Position numbers and translations under genes: made by a program
The notes under the pieces: model-generated
What the model saw: the letters and a program-made list of their open reading frames with translations, nothing else
Databases searched by the model: none
What the model was told of the DNA's origin: nothing
In this document: positions 1 to 6,444 of the stretch, piece by piece
Position numbering within the stretch: the stretch's first letter is position 1
Layout: each line of letters opens with the position of its first letter
Source of the DNA: JABDOU01 sp041609995
GTDB taxonomy: Bacteria; Actinomycetota; Acidimicrobiia; Spongiisociales; SHLN01
Direction of reading: 5' to 3'
Assembly (NCBI GenBank): GCA_041609995.1
Contig: JBFIPU010000102.1
Span: 1 to 8,705, forward strand
Length of the DNA: 8,705 nucleotides

Positions 1-120
1 AAGGCGGGGGCGCTACAAACGGAGGAGTTCCACGACGCCATCGAACAAACGCACATCGGCTACATCCACAAATGGCTGCGGGAACGCGGACTGATCCACT
101 ACGACTACATGACACGCTGA
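1..120 (+). CDS. C-terminal end of an unidentified protein (partial, 5' end outside window)
   Basis: The first 120 bases read open in frame 1 on the plus strand and end in TGA at 118-120, giving the last 39 residues of a protein that starts upstream of the window. The tail is hydrophilic and partly helical in composition (TEEFHDAIEQTHIGYIHKW), ending HYDYMTR. I recognise no domain or motif, and no function can be given. It is the only plus-strand gene visible and converges on the phosphotransferase gene, leaving 6 bp between the two stop codons. Reading as coding rests on the open frame, the natural-looking amino-acid composition and the clean stop-to-stop junction; 39 residues alone would be weak evidence. 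Confidence 0.55.
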   Translation, partial: KAGALQTEEFHDAIEQTHIGYIHKWLRERGLIHYDYMTR

Positions 121-131
121 CCGCGGTCAGC
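116..131. repeat. 16-bp perfect palindrome between convergent genes
   Basis: GCTGACCG (116-123) is followed directly by its reverse complement CGGTCAGC (124-131). The palindrome contains the TGA of the plus-strand gene (118-120) and the TGA of the minus-strand phosphotransferase gene (127-129). As RNA it could form a short hairpin of about 6 bp on either transcript, but no T tract follows on either side, so it is not a standard intrinsic terminator. It may be a protein-binding site, a weak bidirectional stop, or chance, helped by the two symmetric stop codons. Confidence 0.5.
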
Positions 132-2337
132 CCGACTCCACCACCACCTCGCCTGTGTATCCATTGACGACGGCGGTGGCGCCGTCGGGAAGCCGCATGG
201 CACCGTCAACCGACACCACACACGGAATGCCGTATTCACGGGCAACGATCGAGCTGTGGGAGAGCACTCCTCCTGCCTCGGCCACCACGGCTCCGGCGCG
301 GGAGAACAACGGCGTCCAGCCGACGTCAGAGAACGGGATGGCGATGATGTCGCCCTGTTCCACCCGATCGAACTCGTCCAACCCGCGGATGACCCGGACG
401 GTTCCGCGGTGACTCCCGCGGGAGGTGGGGACACCCCTGAGCGCCTCGGCGGCTTCGGAAACCCGGGTGGGGGTGAAGTCGTCGCCGTAGATGACCTCGG
501 GCATCACCACGTCTGCCAGGCTCTCCATCTCCTGTCGCCGGTGCCGGGCGGCTTCACGATGATCGTGACCCTTGAGCAATGAGGCCGATACCTCGGCGTG
601 GGTGAGATACCAGATGTCATCCAGCCATTCGAGCCGGCCCGCCGCGACCAGCCGCCGGCCTGCCTCGACGAAGAATGGCCGGAACAAGCCGTAGCCCCGA
701 GTCCAGGCGAAGCTGGCTGCGTCCCGGTGGAGCTGATACCGCCCCGCCCGGCGTCGTCCTCGCTCAAACCGACGCGGGAGAGGCGCCGGTCGATCCTGGG
801 CCCGGCCGGCCGGGGCAGACCTGATCAACGCCAGGATCATCTCCGGTTGTTCGTGCCAGGGAGCCACCGAGAAGTCGTTGCCGCTGTCCGAGAAGTGGCC
901 GAACCGCTCCAGGAAGGCCTCCAGCCGCCTCTGCAGATCAGATGGCACCGCCTCCAGCCCTCTCGCCTCGACCTCGGCCTGCACTGAGTCGGGCAACGCG
1001 CGGAAGCCGATGGAGAGTTCGGTCAGCGCCACGTTGGGGTCGAGGTCCAACGGCTCGGCTCCCAGCCCGGCCGTGACCTCGATTTGGGCAAAGTCGATGT
1101 CGTGCTTGTCGAGCCTGCGGCGAAGGAGCGAGTTGTGGAGGTTGGCGAGCAGCGGCGTCACGATGTTCAGGTACGCCATCGGCTTTCCGATCGCCTTCAG
1201 CTCGTGGATGACCTCCAGGAGCCGGGCGTCGTCGAGCTGAGCCGGTTCCAAAGCCGCGAGGCGCCGGAATTCGTCCTCGAGCCGGGTCAGCTCTGCCTCG
1301 ATGTGCGCCTCGAAACGAGCGAACTTGGCCGTCACCCTCGCGATGCGGGGAAGCAACCGCAACGTACGGCCTGTGGGCCGAAACGAGGGTTTGGCTGTCC
1401 CGGGCAACCCGAGGAGCATCTCCAGAGAGTCCCGTGGCATTCCGATGATCTCGAAGATCCTCCCGATCGTGCCCATGTTGAAATACGCCCGATAGGCGAA
1501 CTGCCGGGCCAGGTCGTCGATTTCGACATCGTGCTCCCCCAGCACCTCGGTGAAGAGATCGATCCAGGCACCGTTGACCACCGGCATGTTGACTGACCAG
1601 ACCAGCGGCTTGATCATGCCCGGCATCACCTCGCGCGAGATCCGGTTGGAGTAGATGCCGACGTTGTCGATTCCGGTGATCGGACGGGCTTGCACGTACC
1701 ACACGCGATTGCCGTCCCACACCCATTCGAGGTCGAGTGGCCGCCCAAATGCCTCAGCCAGCTCCAGGCAGGCATCGGCTACCGCGGCGATGATGGAGTC
1801 TGCCGGTGTCGGCTCGGTTGGCGATTCGATCCACTCGTCTCCGCGCCGCACCCACCGCCAGGGCGTGACCCCGCCCCCGACCAGGCGATCGCCCCGGCCC
1901 GTCACAGCTTCCAGCACCACCTCGTTGAGACCGGTGATGGGATTTCGCGAAAAAGCCACTCCCGAAACGACCGGACGCACCATGTCCTGGATCATGACCG
2001 CCATTTCGATTTCGCCGTTCTCGATGGCTGCTGCGTAAGCCCTGGCGGTCCGTCCGTGGGCGCTGTCGCGGACCTCGGCGATGGCGGCCGGGACGTCCTC
2101 TCTCGGCACGTCGAGAACCGTGGCGAACTGCCCTGCGTATGAGTGCTCGACCCCGTCTTCGACCGAGGCCGACGACCGGACCGCAAACGGGCCCGGGCCC
2201 TCCGGGACGAACATCGAATCGTCCCCGATTGGCAGAATCCATGTCGCGGGAACCGGCACGCTCTGACCCATGAGCCAGCGAACGTGGCGGGCTTTGCCCC
2301 CGATCCCCTCTTCTGGCGACGACGCGGTGAGCCTCAA
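127..2337 (-). CDS. PPDK/PEP-synthase-related phosphotransferase, rifampicin phosphotransferase-like layout
   Basis: Predicted 736 residues. An N-terminal ATP-grasp domain spans about 1-221: GGK with Lys15, VRSSASVEDG with Arg54 followed by SYAGQF, DLEWVW with Glu204, and QARPIT at 216-221. The middle (about 222-630) is substrate-specific in this superfamily and includes RFGHFSDSGNDFS around His481. The C-terminus is a swivelling phospho-histidine domain with GGVLSHSSIVAREYGIP, the likely catalytic His being His694. The protein ends there, so the PEP/pyruvate-binding barrel of PEP synthase and PPDK is absent; ATP-grasp, middle domain, His domain is the order of rifampicin phosphotransferase, which moves the beta-phosphate of ATP to a small molecule. 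The real substrate is unknown. The start is a TTG at 2335-2337 in a TTGA overlap with the upstream stop: the GGK motif lies only 12 residues downstream, so the next ATG is too late, and codons further upstream belong to another gene. No Shine-Dalgarno is visible, which suits translational coupling. Only about 40 residues separate GGK from VRSS, clearly shorter than in PEP synthases. Confidence 0.85.
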   Translation of the reverse strand: MRLTASSPEEGIGGKARHVRWLMGQSVPVPATWILPIGDDSMFVPEGPGPFAVRSSASVEDGVEHSYAGQFATVLDVPREDVPAAIAEVRDSAHGRTARAYAAAIENGEIEMAVMIQDMVRPVVSGVAFSRNPITGLNEVVLEAVTGRGDRLVGGGVTPWRWVRRGDEWIESPTEPTPADSIIAAVADACLELAEAFGRPLDLEWVWDGNRVWYVQARPITGIDNVGIYSNRISREVMPGMIKPLVWSVNMPVVNGAWIDLFTEVLGEHDVEIDDLARQFAYRAYFNMGTIGRIFEIIGMPRDSLEMLLGLPGTAKPSFRPTGRTLRLLPRIARVTAKFARFEAHIEAELTRLEDEFRRLAALEPAQLDDARLLEVIHELKAIGKPMAYLNIVTPLLANLHNSLLRRRLDKHDIDFAQIEVTAGLGAEPLDLDPNVALTELSIGFRALPDSVQAEVEARGLEAVPSDLQRRLEAFLERFGHFSDSGNDFSVAPWHEQPEMILALIRSAPAGRAQDRPAPLPRRFERGRRRAGRYQLHRDAASFAWTRGYGLFRPFFVEAGRRLVAAGRLEWLDDIWYLTHAEVSASLLKGHDHREAARHRRQEMESLADVVMPEVIYGDDFTPTRVSEAAEALRGVPTSRGSHRGTVRVIRGLDEFDRVEQGDIIAIPFSDVGWTPLFSRAGAVVAEAGGVLSHSSIVAREYGIPCVVSVDGAMRLPDGATAVVNGYTGEVVVESG

Positions 2338-2954
2338 CGGAATACGAGGTAGGGGGTGTAGTCGTCGAGAATCCCGTATTGACCGGAGTACTCGTACCCG
2401 AAGAAGTTCTCGAACAGGAACATTTGGGGTGGATAGGGGGTGAAGATGACCATTGCGACCGTCATGACCAGGATCACGACGACTCCGATCGTCCGCCCGG
2501 CCTGGACCGGGTCCCGCGTCAGCACGTAGTAGGTGACCAGATTCCCCAGCAACACGCCAAAGGCGCCGGTGCCGATATCGGCCCACAAGAAACCTCTTCC
2601 ATAGATGGGCAGCGCGATCCCCAGATAGAAGTAAAAGGACGCGATCACCCCGACCGGCACGGCAGCCAAGCCCAGGGCCTTTCCGAGCCAGTAGTTGTTG
2701 ACCCGGTCCTTCACGTAGGCGTATTGCACGAACGTCAGGACGAGCCCGGGCCAGAAGAAGAGCTTGAGGTGTTCCCACGTGCTCTCGTTTACGGACCCGA
2801 ATATCGCCATCGGCCTCCAGAACCCGGAGAGCTCATAGGCGAAATGCAACGCGCTGGCCGCCAGCATGATGAAGACGAACGCGCCGATCTCCCACAAAAC
2901 GATCGTCCTCTTGTCGACCACCGTTCGGCTCTCTTCGAATCGCGTCGCGGTCAC
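2334..2954 (-). CDS. DUF6512-like multi-pass membrane protein
   Basis: Predicted 206 residues. Hydrophobic segments lie at about 20-38, 66-81, 94-115, 128-145 and 156-172, so about five membrane spans. A conserved-looking motif, SVNESTWEHLKL, follows the first span (about 54-65), preceded by HFAYELSGFW; near the end is TPYPPQMFLF followed by a Gly/Tyr-rich GYEYSGQYG. This combination matches my memory of the DUF6512 membrane family, whose function is not known; I could not check it by search. The start is a GTG at 2952-2954 that overlaps the TGA of the HupE-like gene (GTGA), and its own TGA overlaps the TTG of the phosphotransferase gene (TTGA). The position between a putative metal transporter and a phosphotransferase suggests a shared membrane process, but nothing in the sequence shows a transported substrate. 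Confidence 0.75.
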   Translation of the reverse strand: MTATRFEESRTVVDKRTIVLWEIGAFVFIMLAASALHFAYELSGFWRPMAIFGSVNESTWEHLKLFFWPGLVLTFVQYAYVKDRVNNYWLGKALGLAAVPVGVIASFYFYLGIALPIYGRGFLWADIGTGAFGVLLGNLVTYYVLTRDPVQAGRTIGVVVILVMTVAMVIFTPYPPQMFLFENFFGYEYSGQYGILDDYTPYLVFR

Positions 2955-3556
2955 AATACGCCCACCAGGAACGAGAGACCGGTCAGCGCGATGGCAACGG
3001 CCACCACCCGCAAGACAGGGCGACCCCGCCGGTACCGGCGAGCCTGGTCGCCGATCAGCACACCCACGAGATGGATGAGGGCGGTACCGGTCAAGAACCC
3101 CGACGCGTACACGACCGGCCGGGCGATATCGGGGATCTCCTGGCCATGGGCGTAGCCGTGCATCGCCCCGAAGAAGCTCACCGCCAGCATCGCACCGACA
3201 ATCGGCAGCCTCCGGTCGGCGGCGATCACGAGGCCCAGCGACAGCACGGAAATGGCGATCCCCGCCTCGACGAATCCCGATCCGAGACCGACGTCGGCCA
3301 CACCCAGCAGTCCCCCGACCGCCATGGCAGCGACAAACGTGGCCGGGACCGTCCAGATGGCCCGGCCCCCGATCATGGCGCTCACGATGCCGACGCTCAC
3401 CATGGCCAGCAGATGATCGAGCCCGAGCACCGGGTGGGTGAGTCCGGCCAGAAACGAGCCGAGGCGAATCACCTGGCCTTCGTGAGCCAGGGCAGGCGTC
3501 GGAAGCGCGGCAAAAAATGCTCCCACCGCAAACACCAGAAGATGCCGCCGTCTCAT
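2951..3556 (-). CDS. HupE/UreJ family membrane protein, putative nickel/cobalt transporter
   Basis: Predicted 201 residues. The N-terminus looks like a signal peptide: basic MRRRH, a hydrophobic stretch, then a likely cut after ALA24, leaving mature HEGQ. Two family signatures are clear: HPVLGLDHLLAMVSVG at 41-56 and HGYAHGQE at 133-140, histidine- and acid-rich motifs in membrane helices expected to handle Ni2+ or Co2+. About six hydrophobic spans fill the rest, ending in a basic loop (about 172-183) and a last helix. Family members usually accompany hydrogenase or urease genes or lie under cobalamin control; no such enzyme is visible here. The ATG at 3554-3556 was chosen because GGGAGGAA lies just upstream; an in-frame ATG at 3637 would add 27 hydrophilic residues ahead of the signal peptide. 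First gene of a three-gene operon, overlapping the next gene by 4 bp. Confidence 0.85.
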   Translation of the reverse strand: MRRRHLLVFAVGAFFAALPTPALAHEGQVIRLGSFLAGLTHPVLGLDHLLAMVSVGIVSAMIGGRAIWTVPATFVAAMAVGGLLGVADVGLGSGFVEAGIAISVLSLGLVIAADRRLPIVGAMLAVSFFGAMHGYAHGQEIPDIARPVVYASGFLTGTALIHLVGVLIGDQARRYRRGRPVLRVVAVAIALTGLSFLVGVL

Positions 3557-3560
3557 CGTC

Positions 3561-3568
3561 TTCCTCCC
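3561..3568 (-). promoter_or_regulatory. Shine-Dalgarno of the HupE-like gene
   Basis: The minus strand reads GGGAGGAA, with the GGAGG core 6 nt from the ATG at 3556. It is the strongest ribosome site in the window and decides the start of the HupE-like gene in favour of 3556 over the upstream in-frame ATG at 3637. Confidence 0.8.
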
Positions 3569-3637
3569 ACGCCCGTATTCGGAGTCAGGCCCGAACCGGA
3601 TGAGCACCCTCCGCGCCCGGGCGGTCCCGCAGATCAC

Positions 3638-3649
3638 CTTACGGGTAAG
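3638..3649. repeat. Inverted repeat upstream of the hupE-like operon, possible operator
   Basis: CTTAC (3638-3642), GG, then GTAAG (3645-3649), a perfect 5-bp inverted repeat with a 2-bp centre, about 80 bp upstream of the HupE-like start. Placement suggests a repressor site, possibly metal-responsive, but the repeat is short and matches no operator I can name. Confidence 0.25.
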
Positions 3650-3688
3650 ACCGATAGCGTTGGCGCCGTTGGCGGCCGAATAACGCGG

Positions 3689-6013
3689 TTACCGGACGGC
3701 CGCCTCCTCCACGGCGTCGATCCGCAACAAGACGTCACGGATCTCGCGGGCCAGGTCTCGGCGGGCCGTCACCAACTCGGCTCCTTCCAGCCCGGAGGTG
3801 CGGTTCTTGGCGAGCTGCAGCGCATTCTCGAAGAGCGTCTTGGAGATCGATTCGGGGCTCTTGATGCGGGACTGCAGGTGGTACTGCGTGCCGAGCCCGA
3901 GCGCCTTCTTGCTGATGTCGTCGCTGTCGAGGGTGTCGTTCGGTTCCATATCGGCCAGAATGTCTGCCACCACCCGATAGGCCTCGAGAAACGGCCGGAG
4001 CACCCAGTGGGCCACGAGTGGGTTGAGACTCGTGGCGAGCGCGGCGGCTTGTCCTCCCCCCTCCGCCACCGCCTCCCTCCACCGGGGGGCCCGACGGTCG
4101 AGTTCGTCGGCGATCTGCTGCCGGAAACGCTTCTTCGTCGGAAAGAAGAACTCGAACTTCAGCAGGTCTCGGATGCCGAGCACTTGATCCCAGAAGACGT
4201 CTGTGCCGTCACCGTCGATCTCGGCTGCCTCGAGAGCGGCCAACTCGGCAATGGCCGGCAGCAGGAAGAAGTGAATCACCGTATTGCGGTAATAGGCGGC
4301 GGCGTGGGCATCTTCCGGATCGATGTAGTAGATGGGCTCGGCTCCCTCATCGGAACGCTTGACCACACCGTTGTCCGTGAGGAGCCTCAGGCGGGCCTCG
4401 ACCTCAGCGGGCTTGTCCAGTTCGAGCTCAACGGTCGTGGGCAGGGCGCGCTCGTCGATATAGGTGAGATAGGGAGCCAGATATTCGGTGATCTCGGTCG
4501 TGGTGAGGGCCCGCCCGCTGCCGAGCAGTGCCAGCGTGATCATGGAGGTCGGCGTGATCGGTGTCGCCTCGTTGATGCGTACAGCGACCTTGAACGCCAG
4601 TTTCTGGATCTCCAGCGCCTCGGGAGCCTCACCGGTGTGGGTGGAAGGACCGATCTCCTCGAGCATCGACACGGGATCCCCGAACCGCACGTAAATCGAC
4701 CCGTACCGATTGCCGAGGCCTCGCACCGTCTTGACAAGCCAGCCGAGGCTCTCTTTTTCCTTGGCTTCGCCTTTGTCCTCGCGGGTGTGGTCGGCGATCT
4801 CGTGTATCTGGTCGTAGGCGATCGCCACCGGAACCAGGATCACATCGTCCGTCACCCCCATCTCGTACGCCTCTGCGACGTAGGTCAGCATGCCGTAGCG
4901 GGGAGCCCGCAGCTTGCCCGACCGCGACCGCCCTCCTTCCATGTACCACTCGAGCGGAAACCGCTTCTCCAAGAGGTAGGCGATGTACTGGCGCAGGGTG
5001 AATTTGTAGATCTCGTTGTCGCGGAAACTGCGGCGTATGAAGAACACACCGGTCCGGCGCAGCAGCGGACCGATCGGAAAGAATTTCAGGTTTATCCCGC
5101 CGGCCGTGTGGTTGAGCGGCCGGTCGTTCTCGTAGAGGATGTGCTGCAGCGTGAGCCGATCGAAATGCGATTTGTGGGATGGGAGGAACACCATGGGATG
5201 GTGACCAAACCGCTCGTAGACCTCGGCGAGCTCCTCGGGGGAATAGTTGATCTCGGCATAGCCGCGCGTGTAGAGAAACCGAATGAGCCCTGCGACCAGG
5301 TCGATGACATACGGGCTGTGGGACGCCCCGATCTCGGCGAGGTAGCGCTCAGCCCGGCGTTGAACGGTCTCGACGGAGCGTTGTTCGGCCTGAGCGATTT
5401 CGCGGATCCCTGCCCGAAAACGGGGCTTCGACAGGATTTGCTCGATGACGAGCTTGGGCACTTTGTAGCGGTAGCCGCGCAACCTCCGCTCGGCCACCTC
5501 GAGCGTCAATGCGGCTTGCTGGGTGATGTATTCGGCCAAGCCGGAGACTTGATCAGCGCCGGAGGCGTTCCACCGCTCCCGTACCTCCGACACGGCCGCC
5601 GGCTCCCCCATCACCACCTGGACCAGGTCCGGAAAGCGCGAATAAATGCTGTGCTGACGCACCGGATCCGGGTCGCGCGGGTCGCCAAAGCGAAGCAGGT
5701 CACGCAGGCGCACGGCCCGCAACCCGTCGCGTTCGGGTGCCAACCAGACCACCCGTAAGGGAACCAGCAGGGGATCGTGGCCGCCGGCCAGCACCCCTTT
5801 GATCAGGGATTCGGGACGGGGCCTGATCCGGCGGCGGCGGCGGGAAGGACGCAGCTTGATGCGCTCGGCGGGCGGCGCATCCTCGGGCAAGTGCTCGAGG
5901 ACCCAGTTCTCGAGCAACTCCTGTTCGAGCGTGCTCGAGGCGTCGAACAAGAAGACATACCCGTTGGCCGGGGGAAGCCGGGTCGGCACCACGGAGCCGT
6001 TTTCGACACTCAT
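3689..6013 (-). CDS. plsB: Glycerol-3-phosphate acyltransferase PlsB
   Basis: Predicted 774 residues, close to the 807 of E. coli PlsB. It transfers an acyl chain to sn-1 of glycerol-3-phosphate, giving lysophosphatidate, the first step of phospholipid and triacylglycerol synthesis, at the cytoplasmic membrane. All four acyltransferase blocks are present: block I SHKSHFD with catalytic His280 and Asp285; block II GVFFIRRSFRDN at 322-333; block III MEGGRSRSGKL at 358-368; block IV LVPVAIAYDQI at 393-403. A long N-terminal region with an Arg-rich patch (about 57-66) and a C-terminal region of more than 350 residues flank them, as in the PlsB branch and unlike short PlsC proteins. The start at 6013 lacks a Shine-Dalgarno but has a -10-like TAATTT 6 nt upstream, suggesting leaderless translation. 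A terminator separates it from the HU gene upstream; it stands alone, followed by the 132-bp leader of the next operon. Confidence 0.93.
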   Translation of the reverse strand: MSVENGSVVPTRLPPANGYVFLFDASSTLEQELLENWVLEHLPEDAPPAERIKLRPSRRRRRIRPRPESLIKGVLAGGHDPLLVPLRVVWLAPERDGLRAVRLRDLLRFGDPRDPDPVRQHSIYSRFPDLVQVVMGEPAAVSEVRERWNASGADQVSGLAEYITQQAALTLEVAERRLRGYRYKVPKLVIEQILSKPRFRAGIREIAQAEQRSVETVQRRAERYLAEIGASHSPYVIDLVAGLIRFLYTRGYAEINYSPEELAEVYERFGHHPMVFLPSHKSHFDRLTLQHILYENDRPLNHTAGGINLKFFPIGPLLRRTGVFFIRRSFRDNEIYKFTLRQYIAYLLEKRFPLEWYMEGGRSRSGKLRAPRYGMLTYVAEAYEMGVTDDVILVPVAIAYDQIHEIADHTREDKGEAKEKESLGWLVKTVRGLGNRYGSIYVRFGDPVSMLEEIGPSTHTGEAPEALEIQKLAFKVAVRINEATPITPTSMITLALLGSGRALTTTEITEYLAPYLTYIDERALPTTVELELDKPAEVEARLRLLTDNGVVKRSDEGAEPIYYIDPEDAHAAAYYRNTVIHFFLLPAIAELAALEAAEIDGDGTDVFWDQVLGIRDLLKFEFFFPTKKRFRQQIADELDRRAPRWREAVAEGGGQAAALATSLNPLVAHWVLRPFLEAYRVVADILADMEPNDTLDSDDISKKALGLGTQYHLQSRIKSPESISKTLFENALQLAKNRTSGLEGAELVTARRDLAREIRDVLLRIDAVEEAAVR

Positions 6014-6019
6014 GTCGCC

Positions 6020-6027
6020 AAATTAGA
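6020..6027 (-). promoter_or_regulatory. Candidate -10 element for leaderless plsB transcript
   Basis: The minus strand reads TCTAATTT at 6027-6020, containing TAATTT (TANNNT type) ending 6 nt before the plsB ATG. With usual -10 spacing, transcription would begin at or next to the A of the ATG. The region between it and the start has no purine-rich ribosome site, which fits a leaderless mRNA, common in actinobacteria. No good -35 hexamer is seen. Confidence 0.4.
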
Positions 6028-6080
6028 CCGTTTCCGGGGGCGGCCGAAACACAACCTGTCTTCCGAAGCGGCCCAAAACC

Positions 6081-6111
6081 TGAAAAAACCCCGCCGTAGC
6101 GGGGTTTTTCA
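6081..6111 (-). terminator. Intrinsic terminator of the HU gene
   Basis: On the minus strand the RNA reads CCCCGC-UACG-GCGGGG followed by six U. The 6-bp GC stem (6089-6094 with 6099-6104) is closed on a C(UACG)G tetraloop of the very stable UNCG class, and the T tract is 6083-6088. An A run on the other side (6105-6109 on the plus strand is T) extends the stem and could make it work in both directions, but the UNCG loop exists only on the minus strand. It begins 20 bp after the HU stop and shields plsB from read-through. Confidence 0.93.
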
Positions 6112-6130
6112 GCTTCTGCAAGGTGTTCTC

Positions 6131-6424
6131 CTAGTCGTGCACGCGATCCTTCAGCGCCTGGGCCGGCTTGAAGACCGCCACCGTGCGGGCCTCGATGGTC
6201 ATGGGCTCGCCGGTGCGGGGGTTGCGGCCTTGTCGGGCCGCCCGACGCTTCGTGCTGAACTTCCCGAACCCGCCGATCGAGACATCGCGCCCGGCGTCGA
6301 GCTCGACGGCGATTATCCCCTGGCCCGGCTTGCTGTCGAAAATGGCGTCAACCGCTTCGGCAGCCTTGGCCTGGCTGATATCGATCTTCTTGGCGAGTTT
6401 TTGGGCCATTTCGGTCTTGTTCAC
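6131..6424 (-). CDS. HU-family nucleoid DNA-binding protein
   Basis: Predicted 97 residues. HU dimers bend and compact DNA. The N-terminal helices (NKTEMAQKLAKKI, then SQAKAAEAVDAIF) are followed by GGFGKF at 51-56, the beta-arm with AARQGRNPRTGEP (62-74; Pro69 is the expected intercalating residue), and the C-terminal helix FKPAQALKDRV. Between the second helix and GFGKF there are about 10 more residues than in E. coli-type HU (DSKPGQGIIAVELDAG region, 30-45). There is no Lys/Ala-rich tail such as mycobacterial HupB carries. The start is GTG at 6422-6424, supported by GGAAGGAAG 6 nt upstream and by homology beginning at (M)NKTE; an upstream in-frame start at 6466 would add 14 unrelated residues. 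A single-gene unit with a strong terminator. Confidence 0.93.
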   Translation of the reverse strand: MNKTEMAQKLAKKIDISQAKAAEAVDAIFDSKPGQGIIAVELDAGRDVSIGGFGKFSTKRRAARQGRNPRTGEPMTIEARTVAVFKPAQALKDRVHD

Positions 6425-6430
6425 GGATAT

Positions 6431-6439
6431 CTTCCTTCC
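6431..6439 (-). promoter_or_regulatory. Shine-Dalgarno of the HU gene
   Basis: The minus strand reads GGAAGGAAG at 6439-6431, six bases before the GTG at 6424. It supports the GTG start and the 97-residue form of the protein. Confidence 0.7.
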
Positions 6440-6444
6440 GTCGT

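Larger units (their letters stand above)
3557..3688 (-). other. 132-bp leader between plsB and the hupE-like operon
   Basis: This gap is the only place a promoter for the three-gene operon could sit unless it is read through from plsB. It holds an inverted repeat CTTAC-GG-GTAAG at 3638-3649 and the Shine-Dalgarno at 3561-3568. I see no convincing -35/-10 pair, no T-tract terminator for plsB, and no cobalamin riboswitch box. It is GC-rich and could fold, for example the CGCC/GGCG repeats at about 3661-3677, but I cannot assign a known RNA. Confidence 0.4.

Noticed and set aside
2338..2778. N-terminal extension of the phosphotransferase frame
   Set aside because: The 147 codons overlap the DUF6512-like gene and have low-complexity Arg/Leu/Pro composition; the family motif starts only at the GGK after 2337.
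3557..3637. Upstream ATG giving the HupE-like protein 27 extra residues
   Set aside because: It would bury the signal peptide behind a hydrophilic leader, and the strong Shine-Dalgarno lies just before the internal ATG at 3556.
3557..3688. Cobalamin or nickel/cobalt riboswitch ahead of the HupE-like gene
   Set aside because: I looked for the conserved cobalamin box and for a recognisable Ni/Co aptamer and found neither; the leader is also short for a full cobalamin riboswitch.
3071..5758. An 895-codon open frame on the plus strand, antisense to plsB and the HupE-like gene
   Set aside because: It crosses two genes that have clear catalytic or family motifs on the other strand, has Asp/His/Gly/Arg-rich composition typical of antisense frames in GC-rich DNA, shows no domain, and has no ribosome site at 3071.
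5891..5940. Direct repeat GTGCTCGAGG at 5891-5900 and 5931-5940
   Set aside because: Both copies lie inside the plsB coding region and encode similar Leu/Glu-rich helix residues; codon use explains it.
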